Shown here one piece after another: positions 42,111-50,656 of a stretch of 53,165 nucleotides of DNA. Every line of letters begins with the position of its first letter. Position 1 is the first letter of the stretch. The stretch is from an uncultured Myxococcales bacterium (lineage in GTDB: Bacteria; Myxococcota_A; UBA9042), in NCBI GenBank assembly GCA_903919145.1, contig CAIXGW010000004.1, positions 1 through 53,165 of the forward strand. Direction: 5' to 3'. The notes under the pieces were generated by a model. The model did no database searches. It was not told the DNA's origin and saw only the letters and a list, made by a program, of their open reading frames with translations. The position numbers and the translations under genes are program-made.

Positions 42111-42955
42111 CGGACTTCACCGAAAACCTGATGCGGCAGAACCTGTGGTTCCTGACCGCGGTGTTGGCCTTTCTGGCCGCCGGCGTGCTGTACTCGATGG
42201 CAGCACTGCGCACCCAGGCCAACCGCCTGCACCTGCTGGGCTCGATCGCCTTTGGCGTGGCGACCGTGGCGCTGCTGAGCTTTATGGGCACGCGGTGGGT
42301 AGAGGCCGGTCGGCCGCCCTTTAAGTCCCTGTACGAGTCCCTGGTCCTGTTCGCGGCGTGCATGGCCGTCCTGTACATCGCCATTGAGCGCTTCTACAAG
42401 ATCGCCTGGCTTGGCGCTGGCACCGGCTGGTTTGGCTTGGGCTTGATGGTGTACGCGATCGCCAAGGCCGATGCCGAGATCATCAACCTGCCGGCGGCCC
42501 TGCAAAGCGTTTGGTTTGTGCCGCACGTGGTGGTGTACTTCTTTGGCTACGCTGCGGTGTTCCTGGCCTTTGCGGCGGCGATCGCCCACTTGTGGCGGCC
42601 CACCGCCCAGTTCAATGTCCGCACGGCTGACGGCGGCGCCCAGCAGATGACCTACGCAGGCTTTATGCACCGCACCATCCTGCTCGGCTTTGTGCTGCTG
42701 ACCGCGGGCTTGGTGATTGGCGCGATCTGGGCCAAAGCCGCCTGGGGCGACTATTGGGTGTGGGATCCCAAAGAAAACTGGGCTCTGATTAGCTGGCTGG
42801 TGTTCGCCATCTACCTGCACCTGCGCCTGGGCAAGGGTTTTGGCGAGCGGACTGCGGCGTGGATGACCATTGGCGGCTTTGCCACCATCGCCTTTACCTA
42901 CCTGGGCATGCACCTGCTGCCGACGGCTGAGCAAAGCGCCCACATCTATCAGTAG
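42107..42955 (+). CDS. ccsA: Cytochrome c biogenesis protein CcsA/ResC (System II)
   Basis: The 282-residue protein has about eight hydrophobic segments and the heme-handling WWD motif (WGDYWVWDPKENWALISWL, near residues 213-231), which displays heme to the CcsB periplasmic domain. A conserved His in VPHVVVYFFGY and another in the MHLLPT segment are positioned as heme ligands. Its start at 42107 overlaps the resB stop; AGGAG lies in the preceding bases. The gene ends in a short sequence (ATCTATCAGTAGA) repeated imperfectly right after the stop, with no evident function. Confidence 0.94.
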   Translation: MTDFTENLMRQNLWFLTAVLAFLAAGVLYSMAALRTQANRLHLLGSIAFGVATVALLSFMGTRWVEAGRPPFKSLYESLVLFAACMAVLYIAIERFYKIAWLGAGTGWFGLGLMVYAIAKADAEIINLPAALQSVWFVPHVVVYFFGYAAVFLAFAAAIAHLWRPTAQFNVRTADGGAQQMTYAGFMHRTILLGFVLLTAGLVIGAIWAKAAWGDYWVWDPKENWALISWLVFAIYLHLRLGKGFGERTAAWMTIGGFATIAFTYLGMHLLPTAEQSAHIYQ

Positions 42956-43361
42956 ATATCTGAATCTATCAATAGACCTCGGACCGCGCGCCTGTCCGAG
43001 CAGGAGCGCCAGTCGCAAGTCACGGCCGTGTCACCACTGCCCTCAGAACCGGCCAAACCGCGGCTGGGCGACTTGAATCAGTGGACCGTTCGGTGCGTAA
43101 TTCGTGCGACCGCGGCGCTGGGCAGCAAGCCCCAGCAACCCGGTCCGCCAAAGCTCCCGCGCGCCGGGCAGCAGGGCGGCAAGACCAGCAATGACCTGAA
43201 GAACCAGAAACGACCCGAAGAACCAGAAACGACTGGAAGCGACGAGAAAAGACCAAGAGCCGATAGTGGATTCAACAGTGTGCGGTGAGCCAGACGCGGC
43301 AGGTGCGCTCGGGTAGAGCGACACGCAGGCGGCGCCAGGCCTTCGCAGGAGGGTAGGTACC
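42956..43361 (+). other. 406-base noncoding stretch upstream of the tetraheme cytochrome
   Basis: An 86-codon frame (43028-43288) exists, but it has no domain, no strong ribosome binding site and contains the repeat below, so I do not call it. The stretch holds an imperfect 13-base direct repeat at the ccsA end (42943-42955 and about 42964-42976), the 17-base repeat at 43198-43233, and the ribosome binding site of the next gene. No promoter pair was identified with confidence. Confidence 0.4.
43198..43233 (+). repeat. 17-base direct repeat, 19-base period
   Basis: GAAGAACCAGAAACGAC occurs at 43198-43214 and 43217-43233. It lies in a purine-rich segment about 130 bases upstream of the tetraheme cytochrome. 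It may be a regulator binding site pair or slippage. Confidence 0.8.
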
Positions 43362-43835
43362 GTGATTACCAAGCGTATTGCGTGGACGTTGGCGACAGTT
43401 TTCGCCATGGTGTCAGTGGCCGGTGTGGTGTATGCGGCGGACGTGCCCAAAGACAAGGCCGAGATCAAGATCGACCTCATCAAAGGCAAGAAGGGCGCTG
43501 TCAAGTTCTCTCACGCCAAGCACGCCAGCGAGTACAAAGACGACAAGGGCGGCGCTATCACCTGCAAGACCTGCCACCACACCGAGAAGGCCGAGCCCAA
43601 GAGCGCCAAAGACGTCAAGGGCTGCGGCGACTGCCACGTGTCGGACGGCGAAGTGCAGAAGGAGCACGGCGGCAAGAAGGCCCCGTTCCTGGCCAGCAAG
43701 AAGGACGACGACTTCGACAAGAACACCGTGATCTTCCACAAGGTGTGCACGTCTTGCCACAAGAAGGCGGCCAAGGCCACGCCGGCGCTGGCAGAAAAGG
43801 GCATCGACAAGTGCAAGAACTGCCACGCCAAGTAG
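43362..43835 (+). CDS. Tetraheme periplasmic cytochrome c (cytochrome c3/c7-like)
   Basis: The start is GTG 43362 with AGGAGGG at 43347-43353. The 157-residue protein has a signal peptide (cleavage after VYA, about residue 25) and four CXXCH motifs (CKTCHH, CGDCH, CTSCH, CKNCH). Extra His residues in FSHAKH and IFHKVC are in the places of distal ligands, as in class III cytochromes c. It is very Lys-rich, so basic, as are many periplasmic shuttle cytochromes. It is longer than typical c7 (three hemes, about 70 residues). By position it could carry electrons between inner-membrane donors and the 13/28-heme conduit; this is inferred. Confidence 0.88.
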   Translation: MITKRIAWTLATVFAMVSVAGVVYAADVPKDKAEIKIDLIKGKKGAVKFSHAKHASEYKDDKGGAITCKTCHHTEKAEPKSAKDVKGCGDCHVSDGEVQKEHGGKKAPFLASKKDDDFDKNTVIFHKVCTSCHKKAAKATPALAEKGIDKCKNCHAK

Positions 43836-43938
43836 GCTAGCACCCCGCGCGAGTAGCCAAGACCTGCGAGAAAGAGCCTGGTGAAAACCGGATCAAATTT
43901 GCAGCTTTGGGCGATGGCACGGTCTCAGCAGCTGCACA

Positions 43939-43980
43939 GCGCGGGTCAGGAGACTCTTTCTGGCCCGCGCGGTGTTTTTT
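43939..43980 (+). terminator. Rho-independent terminator after the tetraheme cytochrome
   Basis: GCGCGGG (43939-43945) pairs with CCCGCGC (43964-43970), extended by CAG/CTG (43947-43949 with 43960-43962). It is followed after four bases by six T (43975-43980). It is a classical intrinsic terminator, about 100 bases after the stop. Confidence 0.85.
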
Positions 43981-44027
43981 GGGCGCAACGACCGCCCGGC
44001 CTGACCGCCAACCTGACAAGAACGCGA

Positions 44028-44075
44028 CAAGAAGCCCCTTTGGGCTCTTGCACCTTGGGCTGCGTCGCTTAGAAT
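44028..44075 (+). promoter_or_regulatory. Hairpin and candidate promoter upstream of the OB-fold lipoprotein
   Basis: CAAG-A-AGCCC (44028-44037) pairs with GGGCT-CTTG (44042-44050) around CTTT, nine pairs with one bulge, without a T-run. TTGCAC (44048-44053) and TAGAAT (44070-44075, five of six) lie 16 bases apart and could be the promoter; transcription would start near 44082, about 43 bases before the ATG. Confidence 0.4.
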
Positions 44076-44124
44076 TGCCGCCCGGGCAGCGCCAAGAGCG
44101 CCGCCACAATCTTTTGGAGGATCT

Positions 44125-44823
44125 ATGTCTCTGAGCCGCCTGTCCGTCGTCGCTGTTGCCGTCGCCGGTCTGACCAGCGCCTGCACCAAGAATGCTGAGC
44201 CCGCCGCCACCCCGGTGCCCACCCAAGCGGCCGCTGCCGAAGCGGCGGCGCCGCCAAGCGCTGCCTCTGCCGTGCCCATGCCCGCCGCGGCCTCGGCCGG
44301 CGAGCTGCCTGCTGGCCACCCCTCTGTCGGTGGCCCTGGCGCAGTTCACGGCGCCGAAGCCGGCAAAGACCCCCACGCCGCGCCGGCGCCGGCCGCCCAG
44401 GTCGAGATTGGCGATTTCGCCCCGGCCGACATGAAGATCGGCGACCTGCGCGCCCAGCGCCAGGCCAACGCCGGCAAGGTGCTGTCGATGCGCGGCCGGG
44501 TCGTCAAGATCAACCGCGGCATCATGGGCAAGAACTGGATCCACCTGCGCGACAGCAGCGACGCCCTGCCACTGGTCATCACCACCCAGGGCGACAGCCA
44601 GGTCGGCGCGCTGGTGCTGGCCAAGGGCAAAGTCGGTGTCGATCGCGACATCGGCGCCGGCTACAACTACGACGTGCTGCTTGAGGACTCTGAAGTCACG
44701 CCGGAAGCGGCAGCTCCAGCCGCCGCAGCCCCCGCAGCCCCCGCGGCCGCGCCGGCTCCGGCCGCCGCGCCGGCGCCTGCCGCTGCCGCGCCTGCGGCGC
44801 CCGCTGCCGTTCCCGCCAAGTAG
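44125..44823 (+). CDS. NrfJ-like OB-fold lipoprotein
   Basis: GGAGG at 44116-44120 supports the ATG. The 232-residue protein has a lipoprotein signal (LTSAC, Cys20), a long Ala/Pro-rich linker to about residue 95, one folded domain at about 95-195, and an Ala/Pro-rich tail of 35 residues. The domain has the pattern GKVLSMRGRVVKINRGIMGKN then WIHLRD, with LVITT and a final G-Y-x-Y-x-V-L-L-E strand, seen in OB-fold proteins such as NrfJ near multiheme nitrite reductase genes. The function is unknown, but cytochrome c association is recurrent. Here it follows the tetraheme cytochrome. It faces hemC across a bidirectional terminator. Confidence 0.75.
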   Translation: MSLSRLSVVAVAVAGLTSACTKNAEPAATPVPTQAAAAEAAAPPSAASAVPMPAAASAGELPAGHPSVGGPGAVHGAEAGKDPHAAPAPAAQVEIGDFAPADMKIGDLRAQRQANAGKVLSMRGRVVKINRGIMGKNWIHLRDSSDALPLVITTQGDSQVGALVLAKGKVGVDRDIGAGYNYDVLLEDSEVTPEAAAPAAAAPAAPAAAPAPAAAPAPAAAAPAAPAAVPAK

Positions 44824-44843
44824 ACAAGACCGCCCGCAAAAAC

Positions 44844-44895
44844 AACGCCGCGCCCGAGAAGCTACCAGCCTGTCGGGCGCGGCGTTGGCGTTTTT
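44844..44895. terminator. Strong bidirectional terminator between convergent genes
   Basis: AACGCCGCGCCCGA (44844-44857) pairs perfectly over 14 bases with TCGGGCGCGGCGTT (44873-44886). A T-run follows on the plus strand (44891-44895), and an A-run (44838-44842) gives a T-run on the minus strand, so it can end both the OB-fold lipoprotein and hemC transcripts. Confidence 0.9.
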
Positions 44896-44908
44896 GGCCG
44901 CCGCTCGC

Positions 44909-45937
44909 TCAGACCTTCAGGATGCCCGCTGCCATGCAGCGCTCTAGGATGACGTCGCCGCCGCGCTGCAGCAGGCGCTGAGCCATTGCGGCCCCCAGCG
45001 ACGCCAATTGCTCTGCGGAGGCGCTGGCTTCAATCTCGCCCTGGTCACGGAGAATCGCGCTGCCGTCGGGCTCGGCGATGCAGGCGTGGACCGTCAGCCG
45101 GCCGCTGCCGGGTTCCGTCTCCCAAGCGTGGCAGGCCAGCGGCACCTGGCAGCCGCCGCCGACGGCGCCAAGGAAGCCGCGCTCGACCAAGGCCGCGGCG
45201 CGGGTCGGTGCGTGGTCCAAGGACTGCAGCAAAGCCAGGGTGGGGCCGTCGGCGGCGCGGCTCTCTATCGCCAAGATTCCCTGGCCCACGGCCGGCAGCA
45301 TCGCCTCTACCGGCAGCGCGAACATGGTCGCCGGATCCAGCCAGCCCAGCCGCTTGAGCCCGGCCGCGGCCAGCACGACCGCCAGCAGCCCGCCCTCGCC
45401 ATCGCGGCCCTTGCGCAAGCGGGTGTCGACGTTGCCGCGCAGGGGCACCACATCGAGATCGGGGCGCGCCGCCTTCAGAAATGCCATCCGCCGCAGGCTG
45501 GAGGTGCCAATGCGCGCGCCCTGCGGCAAGGCGTCCAGCGGGTTGGACCGCGAAGCGCACGCCGCCACCAGGTCGCTGCGCGGGATCAGGACGTCGCGCG
45601 GGTCTTCGCGGGGCGGCAGCGCAGCCAGCACCAGGCCCTCTGGCTGGTCGGCGGGCAGGTCCTTGAGGGAATGCACGGCGTAGTCGATGGTCTCTTGGAG
45701 CAGCGCGTCTTCGATCTCGCGGACAAACAGGCCCTTGCCGCCGACTTGCGACAGCGGCGCGTCGAGGATGCGGTCGCCCAGCGTAGAGATGATGGTCGTG
45801 TGGGTTGTCACACCGCGAGCGGCTTTGAGTTGCTCGGTCACCCAGCCCGATTGGGTCTTGGCCAGCAGCGAGCCGCGGGTGCCCATGCGCAGCGTCAGGT
45901 CAGAGCGCGGGGTCAAATCGGAGGCAGCAGCACTCAT
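44909..45937 (-). CDS. hemC: Porphobilinogen deaminase (hydroxymethylbilane synthase)
   Basis: HemC links four porphobilinogen units into hydroxymethylbilane on a dipyrromethane cofactor. The 342-residue protein has the family motifs: RMGTRGSLLAKTQ, GGKGLFVREIE, the catalytic VHSLKDLP (residues 88-95, with Asp93), GTSSLRR and the cofactor-attachment Cys263 in GGCQVPLA. It is slightly longer than the E. coli enzyme. AAGGAG five bases upstream supports ATG 45937. It is the last gene of the hemX-hemA-hemC set and lies 72 bases after hemA. Confidence 0.96.
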   Translation of the reverse strand: MSAAASDLTPRSDLTLRMGTRGSLLAKTQSGWVTEQLKAARGVTTHTTIISTLGDRILDAPLSQVGGKGLFVREIEDALLQETIDYAVHSLKDLPADQPEGLVLAALPPREDPRDVLIPRSDLVAACASRSNPLDALPQGARIGTSSLRRMAFLKAARPDLDVVPLRGNVDTRLRKGRDGEGGLLAVVLAAAGLKRLGWLDPATMFALPVEAMLPAVGQGILAIESRAADGPTLALLQSLDHAPTRAAALVERGFLGAVGGGCQVPLACHAWETEPGSGRLTVHACIAEPDGSAILRDQGEIEASASAEQLASLGAAMAQRLLQRGGDVILERCMAAGILKV

Positions 45938-46009
45938 CAGAACTCCTTGGATTGTAAGCTGTAGTCAAGAAGGCTGGCCAATTCTGAGGCGGCGGACCTT
46001 GGCTGGGTC

Positions 46010-47347
46010 CTACGCTTGCTGGCGCTCGTCGCCTTTTGGGTCGCCGGTGTGGCCGTGGTCTTCCGCCTGCTTGTCGCCCTCTAGCAGCACCAGGTCGGCC
46101 AGGTTGAACAGCCGCCTGGTGGCATCGGCCAGACGCGCGCCCTCTTGGGGGTCTTTCATCGCCATCGAAGGCTCGTGCAGCAGCTTGTTGATCAGGGCCT
46201 GACCGTAGCGCTCCAGGGCGTGGCGCTGGGCTTCGTCGTGACCACTCAGGCGCCCAGCCTCGCTGCTCACCAGGTCCATGCCGCGCTTGCGCAGGGCCGC
46301 AATGGTCGGCGTGACCGAGAGATTCTGCGCCCACTTGAGGTGCTGCTGGACCTCGACATCGACCAGCTCCACGGCCTTGGCCACGTCTTTGGAGCGCGAC
46401 TCTGTGGCTTTGCGGGTGACCGACTCCAGGTCATCGATGTCATAGACAAAGACGTTGTCAATCTTGGCCACGGCGGGGTCGACATCTCTGGGCACGGCAA
46501 TGTCGATCAGAAACAGCGGCCGGTATTTGCGCTTGGGCAGCAGCGGGGCAATCAGCTCGCGGGTGAACACCGGCTGGGTCGCACCGGTCGAGGTAATGAC
46601 GATGTCGACCTGGGTCAGCAGCAGCGGCAGGTCAGAGAGGGCGTGGGCTTCCCAGCCATGCAGCTCCGCCAGGCGTTGGGCCTTTTCAAAGGACCTGTTG
46701 GTCACCCACACCCGCCCGGCTCCGGAATTGGCCAGGTGGCGGGCGGCCAGGGTGCCCATCTTGCCGGCGCCGACGACCAGCACGCGGCAGTCCTCTAGCT
46801 TGGCAAAGATGTGCTTGGCCAGGTCAACAGCCACCGTGCCAACGCTGACGCTGTTGCGGGCGATCCCGGTCTCGGTGCGGATGCGCTTGGCCGCTTTGAA
46901 GGCGCGGTCAAACACCCGGCCCAGCAGCGAGCCCACCGTGCCGGATTCGCGGGCGCAGGCAAAGGCTTCTTTGACCTGCCCCAAGATCTGCGGCTCGCCC
47001 AGCACCAGCGAGTCCAGGCTGGAGGCCACGCGGATCAGGTGGCGAACGCAGTCGGCGTCGCTGTGGTAGTACAGCACCGGCGCCACCGTCTCATGGGCCA
47101 GCCCGCGCAGCTCGCACAGCTTTTTGGCGGCTGCTTGACCAAGCTCAGAGGCCGAAGTCGCGTGGCCGGCGATGTACAGCTCGACGCGGTTGCACGTCGA
47201 CACCAGCACCGCCTCGCTGGCGCCAGGCAGGCTGACCAGCGCCTGCAAGCTGGACCCCAGGGCCTCTGTGGGAAAGGCCAGGCGCTCTCTGACGTGGACG
47301 GGGGCGGTGCGGTGGTTCAGGCCAATGCAGACCAGGGCGTCGTTCAT
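46010..47347 (-). CDS. hemA: Glutamyl-tRNA reductase
   Basis: HemA reduces glutamyl-tRNA to glutamate-1-semialdehyde, the first step of heme synthesis by the C5 route. The 445-residue protein has CIGLNHRTAPV at the start, the catalytic Cys52 in STCNRVELY, SLDSLVLGEPQILGQVK, the NADPH-binding VVGAGKMG and the C-terminal helical dimerisation domain. The start is ATG 47347, whose first bases overlap the stop of the upstream HemX-like gene (ATGA). The frame is open to 47437 but the family start is clear. The C-terminal tail is charged. Confidence 0.96.
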   Translation of the reverse strand: MNDALVCIGLNHRTAPVHVRERLAFPTEALGSSLQALVSLPGASEAVLVSTCNRVELYIAGHATSASELGQAAAKKLCELRGLAHETVAPVLYYHSDADCVRHLIRVASSLDSLVLGEPQILGQVKEAFACARESGTVGSLLGRVFDRAFKAAKRIRTETGIARNSVSVGTVAVDLAKHIFAKLEDCRVLVVGAGKMGTLAARHLANSGAGRVWVTNRSFEKAQRLAELHGWEAHALSDLPLLLTQVDIVITSTGATQPVFTRELIAPLLPKRKYRPLFLIDIAVPRDVDPAVAKIDNVFVYDIDDLESVTRKATESRSKDVAKAVELVDVEVQQHLKWAQNLSVTPTIAALRKRGMDLVSSEAGRLSGHDEAQRHALERYGQALINKLLHEPSMAMKDPQEGARLADATRRLFNLADLVLLEGDKQAEDHGHTGDPKGDERQQA

Positions 47348-48222
47348 GCGGCCCCCCGCAGGGCATACAGCAGCACGGTGCCAAAGGTGGGCAAAAAGGC
47401 AACAATCGTGGCGACCGCCGAGCGCCGGCCCTGCCACCCCAGCGTCAGGCGGGCGTGCAGCAGCAGCGCGTAGATGATCCAGGCCAGCACGCTCAGCAGG
47501 TACTGCGGCTCAACGCCACCGCCGCCGGCCATCGCCCGCGACGCCGTGACGCCGCCGAACAACAGGCCTACGGAAAATAGCGGAAACCCAATCAGAACCG
47601 CGCGGCCAGACCAGCGCTCTAGCTCCTGCAGAGAGGGCAGGCGCGGCTTGGCGTCAAACTGGCGGTTGCGCAGCTGCTGCTCTTTGACCAGGTAGGCCAC
47701 GGCCATGGCAGAGGCGGCGGCAAAGGACCAGAAGGCCAGCACGGACACACTGATATGAAAGGGCTTAATCCAGCCCGCCTGGCTCGGCAAGTGCACCGTG
47801 GTAGGCCACAAGTGGCGAAAGGCCACAGCGCCGACCATGACCGCCACAAAGCTGGACAGCACCGGGCCGGAAAGCGGCATCGCCCGCATGGTAGAACCAA
47901 ACAGGTAGCCTCCGGAAACCAGCCAGCTCGCCGCCAGCAGAACCAAGTCGGCTACAGACAGGCCGCCGCGCTGGGCGTCCAGCAGGGTGGCCATCAGCAG
48001 CAAGCCGTGCAGCACCGCCGCCGCCAGCAGCAGCCAGCGGGCCAGCTTGTGCGCGCGCTCGTCGGTCGTGGCCACCGCCGACAGGTACACCGCACTGGCG
48101 GCGGCGTAGACGGCCAGCAGCCCCGCCAACGCGGCACTGGAAGTCATTGCCCCACCCAAAAGCCCAGGGGACGCAAGGTCTGCGGGCAAGGTCATCGTCA
48201 CCAGCATTTCAAACATGGGCAT
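47344..48222 (-). CDS. HemX/CcsA-like cytochrome c assembly membrane protein
   Basis: This is a membrane protein of up to 292 residues with about eight hydrophobic segments in the CcsA/HemX pattern, including HISVSVLAFWSFAAASAMA and a second half with GFPLFSVGLLFGG. The WWD motif is not intact (only WIKPFH and similar residues), which favours HemX over CcsA. HemX is found next to hemA in many bacteria and is reported to lower HemA abundance in Bacillus. The start is uncertain: ATG 48222 is used, but 48195 and 48147 are possible; starting at 48147 places the first membrane segment at the N-terminus. Its stop overlaps the hemA start. Confidence 0.8.
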   Translation of the reverse strand: MPMFEMLVTMTLPADLASPGLLGGAMTSSAALAGLLAVYAAASAVYLSAVATTDERAHKLARWLLLAAAVLHGLLLMATLLDAQRGGLSVADLVLLAASWLVSGGYLFGSTMRAMPLSGPVLSSFVAVMVGAVAFRHLWPTTVHLPSQAGWIKPFHISVSVLAFWSFAAASAMAVAYLVKEQQLRNRQFDAKPRLPSLQELERWSGRAVLIGFPLFSVGLLFGGVTASRAMAGGGGVEPQYLLSVLAWIIYALLLHARLTLGWQGRRSAVATIVAFLPTFGTVLLYALRGAA

Positions 48223-48275
48223 TTGACATGGTTCCCGCGCCCCTACGGCACCGCGACCGCGGTCGTCCCGTCGCC

Positions 48276-48304
48276 AGGACAACCGGGGCTCGCCGGCGTA
48301 AGAT
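48276..48304 (+). promoter_or_regulatory. Candidate promoter for the lipoprotein-rnhB-yraN row
   Basis: AGGACA (48276-48281) and TAAGAT (48299-48304) are separated by 17 bases, each matching four of six consensus positions. The leader to the ATG at 48399 would be about 88 bases. It lies in the 176-base divergent space with the HemX-like gene. Confidence 0.3.
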
Positions 48305-48398
48305 AGCCGTTGGAGGCCGGATTGGTCCAGCCCACCGAATCAGCGACTGGGGTTGGGCGTTGCAGCCGGTGGCAGCCCATTTCCCACGGAGTACTGAC

Positions 48399-49421
48399 AT
48401 GCGTCAAAACCAGCTTACCCACTTGTTTTCAAGTCTTTGTCTGTCATTGGCTCTGCTGAGCACCGGCTGTGAATCGCAGCAAACCGGCGGCGAAGGCAAC
48501 CTCAAGTTCGCCTACCCCAATGACGATAACGTGGCAGACTTCAACAAAGCCGTGGCAGTCGGCGCCAAGCTAGAGCTGCGGGTGACCGACGTGACCGGCG
48601 CCAAAGTCGAGATTGTGGAAGCCACCAGCGACAACAGCCAGGCCCTGGCGGTCGTCAACAAGCTGGCAGACAAGTTTGAGATCGAAGCCAAGAGCGAAGG
48701 CAACGCCAAGCTGACCGTCAAGGTCCGCAAGGCCAACGGGACCGAGGTCAGCGACTTTATCAACATGCGCGCGCTCAAGGCTGAGATTTTGCAGCTGTCT
48801 CACACGTGCACCACGGGCAAGGACGGCGTGTACCTGACCAACTCGACCATCGCCCTGCCCTACGACCTGACCCGCAAGGATGGCCAGGCCACCATTGGCT
48901 ACGGCTACCACCCGCTGACGATCAGCCCGGCAGGTGCGCTGACCCTCAACACCGTCGAGAAGACCCAGTGGGCCTATAGCTACAAGACCGCTGCGCTGCC
49001 GGGCGACGTCAGCTTGACCAGCCAGCTGGACCCGACCCAGACCTGGAGCCTGCGCTTGGTAGAAGAAGCGGCCATCGATGGCGCCAAGATCGAGCTGAGC
49101 CTGCCGGGGGCTACGGCGGCGGTGGGCCAGAAGCACTGGCTGCTGGTTCGCCCGCTGGTGGCCACCGCGCCGCTGTGCCAGCCCAATACCACCTACACCG
49201 TGCAGGCCACCTCTGCCGACGTTTGCACGGTCATCGCCGCCAGCCAGGCAGCGACCAACACCGCCAAGCTGCTCAACCCGGCCAAGGGCGCCACCGCAGA
49301 GGGCTTTACCTGGTTGGAGCTGCAGGGCAAAAAGGCCGGCAGCTGCACCTTTACCGTCACCTGGCCCAAGGCAGCCGGCGGCAAGGGCTACACCGCCCAG
49401 CTGCAGGTCGAGGTCAAATGA
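48399..49421 (+). CDS. Lipoprotein of unknown function
   Basis: GGAG at 48388-48391 points to ATG 48399, although the frame is open further upstream. The 340-residue protein has a lipobox (LLSTGC, Cys24) and is mostly beta by pattern. Two Ig-like or Big-type stretches are suggested: one near residues 40-130 (VGAKLELRVTDVTGAKVEIV, EGNAKLTVKVRKANGTEV), similar to domains with G-x-A-x-L-T-V, and another near 290-340 (LELQGKKAGSCTFTVTWP). Four Cys in the mature region may pair. It is not a recognised family. Its stop overlaps the rnhB start (ATGA). Confidence 0.75.
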   Translation: MRQNQLTHLFSSLCLSLALLSTGCESQQTGGEGNLKFAYPNDDNVADFNKAVAVGAKLELRVTDVTGAKVEIVEATSDNSQALAVVNKLADKFEIEAKSEGNAKLTVKVRKANGTEVSDFINMRALKAEILQLSHTCTTGKDGVYLTNSTIALPYDLTRKDGQATIGYGYHPLTISPAGALTLNTVEKTQWAYSYKTAALPGDVSLTSQLDPTQTWSLRLVEEAAIDGAKIELSLPGATAAVGQKHWLLVRPLVATAPLCQPNTTYTVQATSADVCTVIAASQAATNTAKLLNPAKGATAEGFTWLELQGKKAGSCTFTVTWPKAAGGKGYTAQLQVEVK

Positions 49422-50131
49422 GCGACCGCCTCGCGCCCCCGCGCTACGACGGCAAGCCGCAGCTGGGCGAGATCGAAGCCTGGGCCCACGCGGCCGGGCT
49501 GTGGCCGCTGATGGGCACCGATGAAGTTGGGCGCGGGCCGCTGGCGGGCCCGGTGGTGGCGGCGGCGGTGGTGCTGCCAGAAGACGCGGCGCTGCACGGC
49601 ACCGGCCTGGCGGGTCTGAACGACTCGAAATTGCTCAGCGACAGCAAGCGCCAAAGCCTGGTGCCGCTGATCGAGAAGGTGGCGCTGGCCTGGCACATCG
49701 AGCCGGCGTGGCAGCAAGAGATCGCCCAGCGCAACATCCAGGGCGCCTCTTTGGCGGCGATGCAGCGCGCTTGCGCGCAGGTGGTGCGGCAGCTGCAAGA
49801 GCGCGGCCACGGCGCGGTGGCGCTGCTGGTCATCGACGGCAACAAAGCGCTGCCGGCCTGGGGTCACAGCCAGCAAGCCGCTGTGGTCAAAGGCGATCGC
49901 CGCTCGCGGGCGGTGGCAGCGGCGGCGGTGCTGGCCAAGGTCTGGCGCGATCAGCACATGGTCGAGCTGGAGGCCCAGTATCCAGGCTACGGTTTTGCCC
50001 AGCACAAGGGCTACCCAACCGCCGATCACCTGCAAGCGCTGGTCCGCCTGGGGCCAAGTGCGGTCCATCGCCGCGATTTTGCGCCGGTGCGGGCGCTGTC
50101 TGGCCAGGGCCAGCTGTGGCTGGATGGCTAA
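49418..50131 (+). CDS. rnhB: Ribonuclease HII
   Basis: RNase HII removes single ribonucleotides and RNA primers from DNA. The 237-residue protein starts at the ATGA overlap with the preceding lipoprotein and has the active-site residues Asp35-Glu36 in GTDEVGRGPLAGPVV, Asp140 in LLVIDGNKAL, the KGD motif before the helix SRAVAAAAVLAKVWRD with another Asp, and the late YPGYGFAQHKGYPT motif. Length matches the family. It overlaps yraN by eight bases. rnhB and yraN are often adjacent. Confidence 0.96.
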   Translation: MSDRLAPPRYDGKPQLGEIEAWAHAAGLWPLMGTDEVGRGPLAGPVVAAAVVLPEDAALHGTGLAGLNDSKLLSDSKRQSLVPLIEKVALAWHIEPAWQQEIAQRNIQGASLAAMQRACAQVVRQLQERGHGAVALLVIDGNKALPAWGHSQQAAVVKGDRRSRAVAAAAVLAKVWRDQHMVELEAQYPGYGFAQHKGYPTADHLQALVRLGPSAVHRRDFAPVRALSGQGQLWLDG

Positions 50132-50519
50132 GGGCAGCCGGGCGGCGGACCCGAAAAAGCTGGTAGCGCTGCAGACTGGCGAGCGCGGCGAAGCAAGCGC
50201 GCTGCGCTGGGCCCAAGAACAGGGCTGGCGCCTCTATGGCCAGCGGCTGAGGGTCGCCGGTACGGAGGTTGACCTGGCCCTGCTGCGGTCGATCGGCGAT
50301 AACGACTTGGAACTGCTGCTGTTGGAAATCAAGACCAGCTCCGGCAAGCCCGTGGATCACGCGCGGCGCTGGAGCCGGGCCCAGCAGGCGCGGCTGTGGC
50401 AGGCCGCCGAAGTGCTGGTCGACCAGTGCAGGGCAAGCCGGGTGCAGGTGGGCCTGGTGCTGGTCACCTTGGACGCGGCGGGCGATCACCTGCAGTGGCT
50501 GCGCGCAGAAATGTATTAG
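50124..50519 (+). CDS. yraN: YraN family (UPF0102) endonuclease-fold protein
   Basis: The 131-residue protein begins at ATG 50124, inside the end of rnhB. It has the UPF0102 pattern: TGERGEASALRWAQEQGWRL, then GTEVDLALLR and LLLLEIKTSSG, which give the PD-(D/E)xK type nuclease residues (Glu in GE, Asp of EVDL, Glu-x-Lys of EIK). The family is linked to Holliday junction-like nucleases by fold, but its function is not settled. Position after rnhB is typical. Confidence 0.9.
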   Translation: MAKGSRAADPKKLVALQTGERGEASALRWAQEQGWRLYGQRLRVAGTEVDLALLRSIGDNDLELLLLEIKTSSGKPVDHARRWSRAQQARLWQAAEVLVDQCRASRVQVGLVLVTLDAAGDHLQWLRAEMY

Positions 50520-50656
50520 CATTAAGCCATTATCCTGGGTGCAGCGCTGAAATCGCGGCTGCTTGACGTTCCTGTCACGCTTGAGCCACAGCGCTTGCAT
50601 CCGCTGAGCGAATGTGCGAACGGTGCAGTTGCACATGCTGCCGCGGAGGTTTCCGA

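Noticed and set aside
43028..43288. An 86-codon plus-strand frame before the tetraheme cytochrome
   Set aside because: Low-complexity, no strong ribosome binding site, and it contains the 17-base direct repeat; more likely noncoding.
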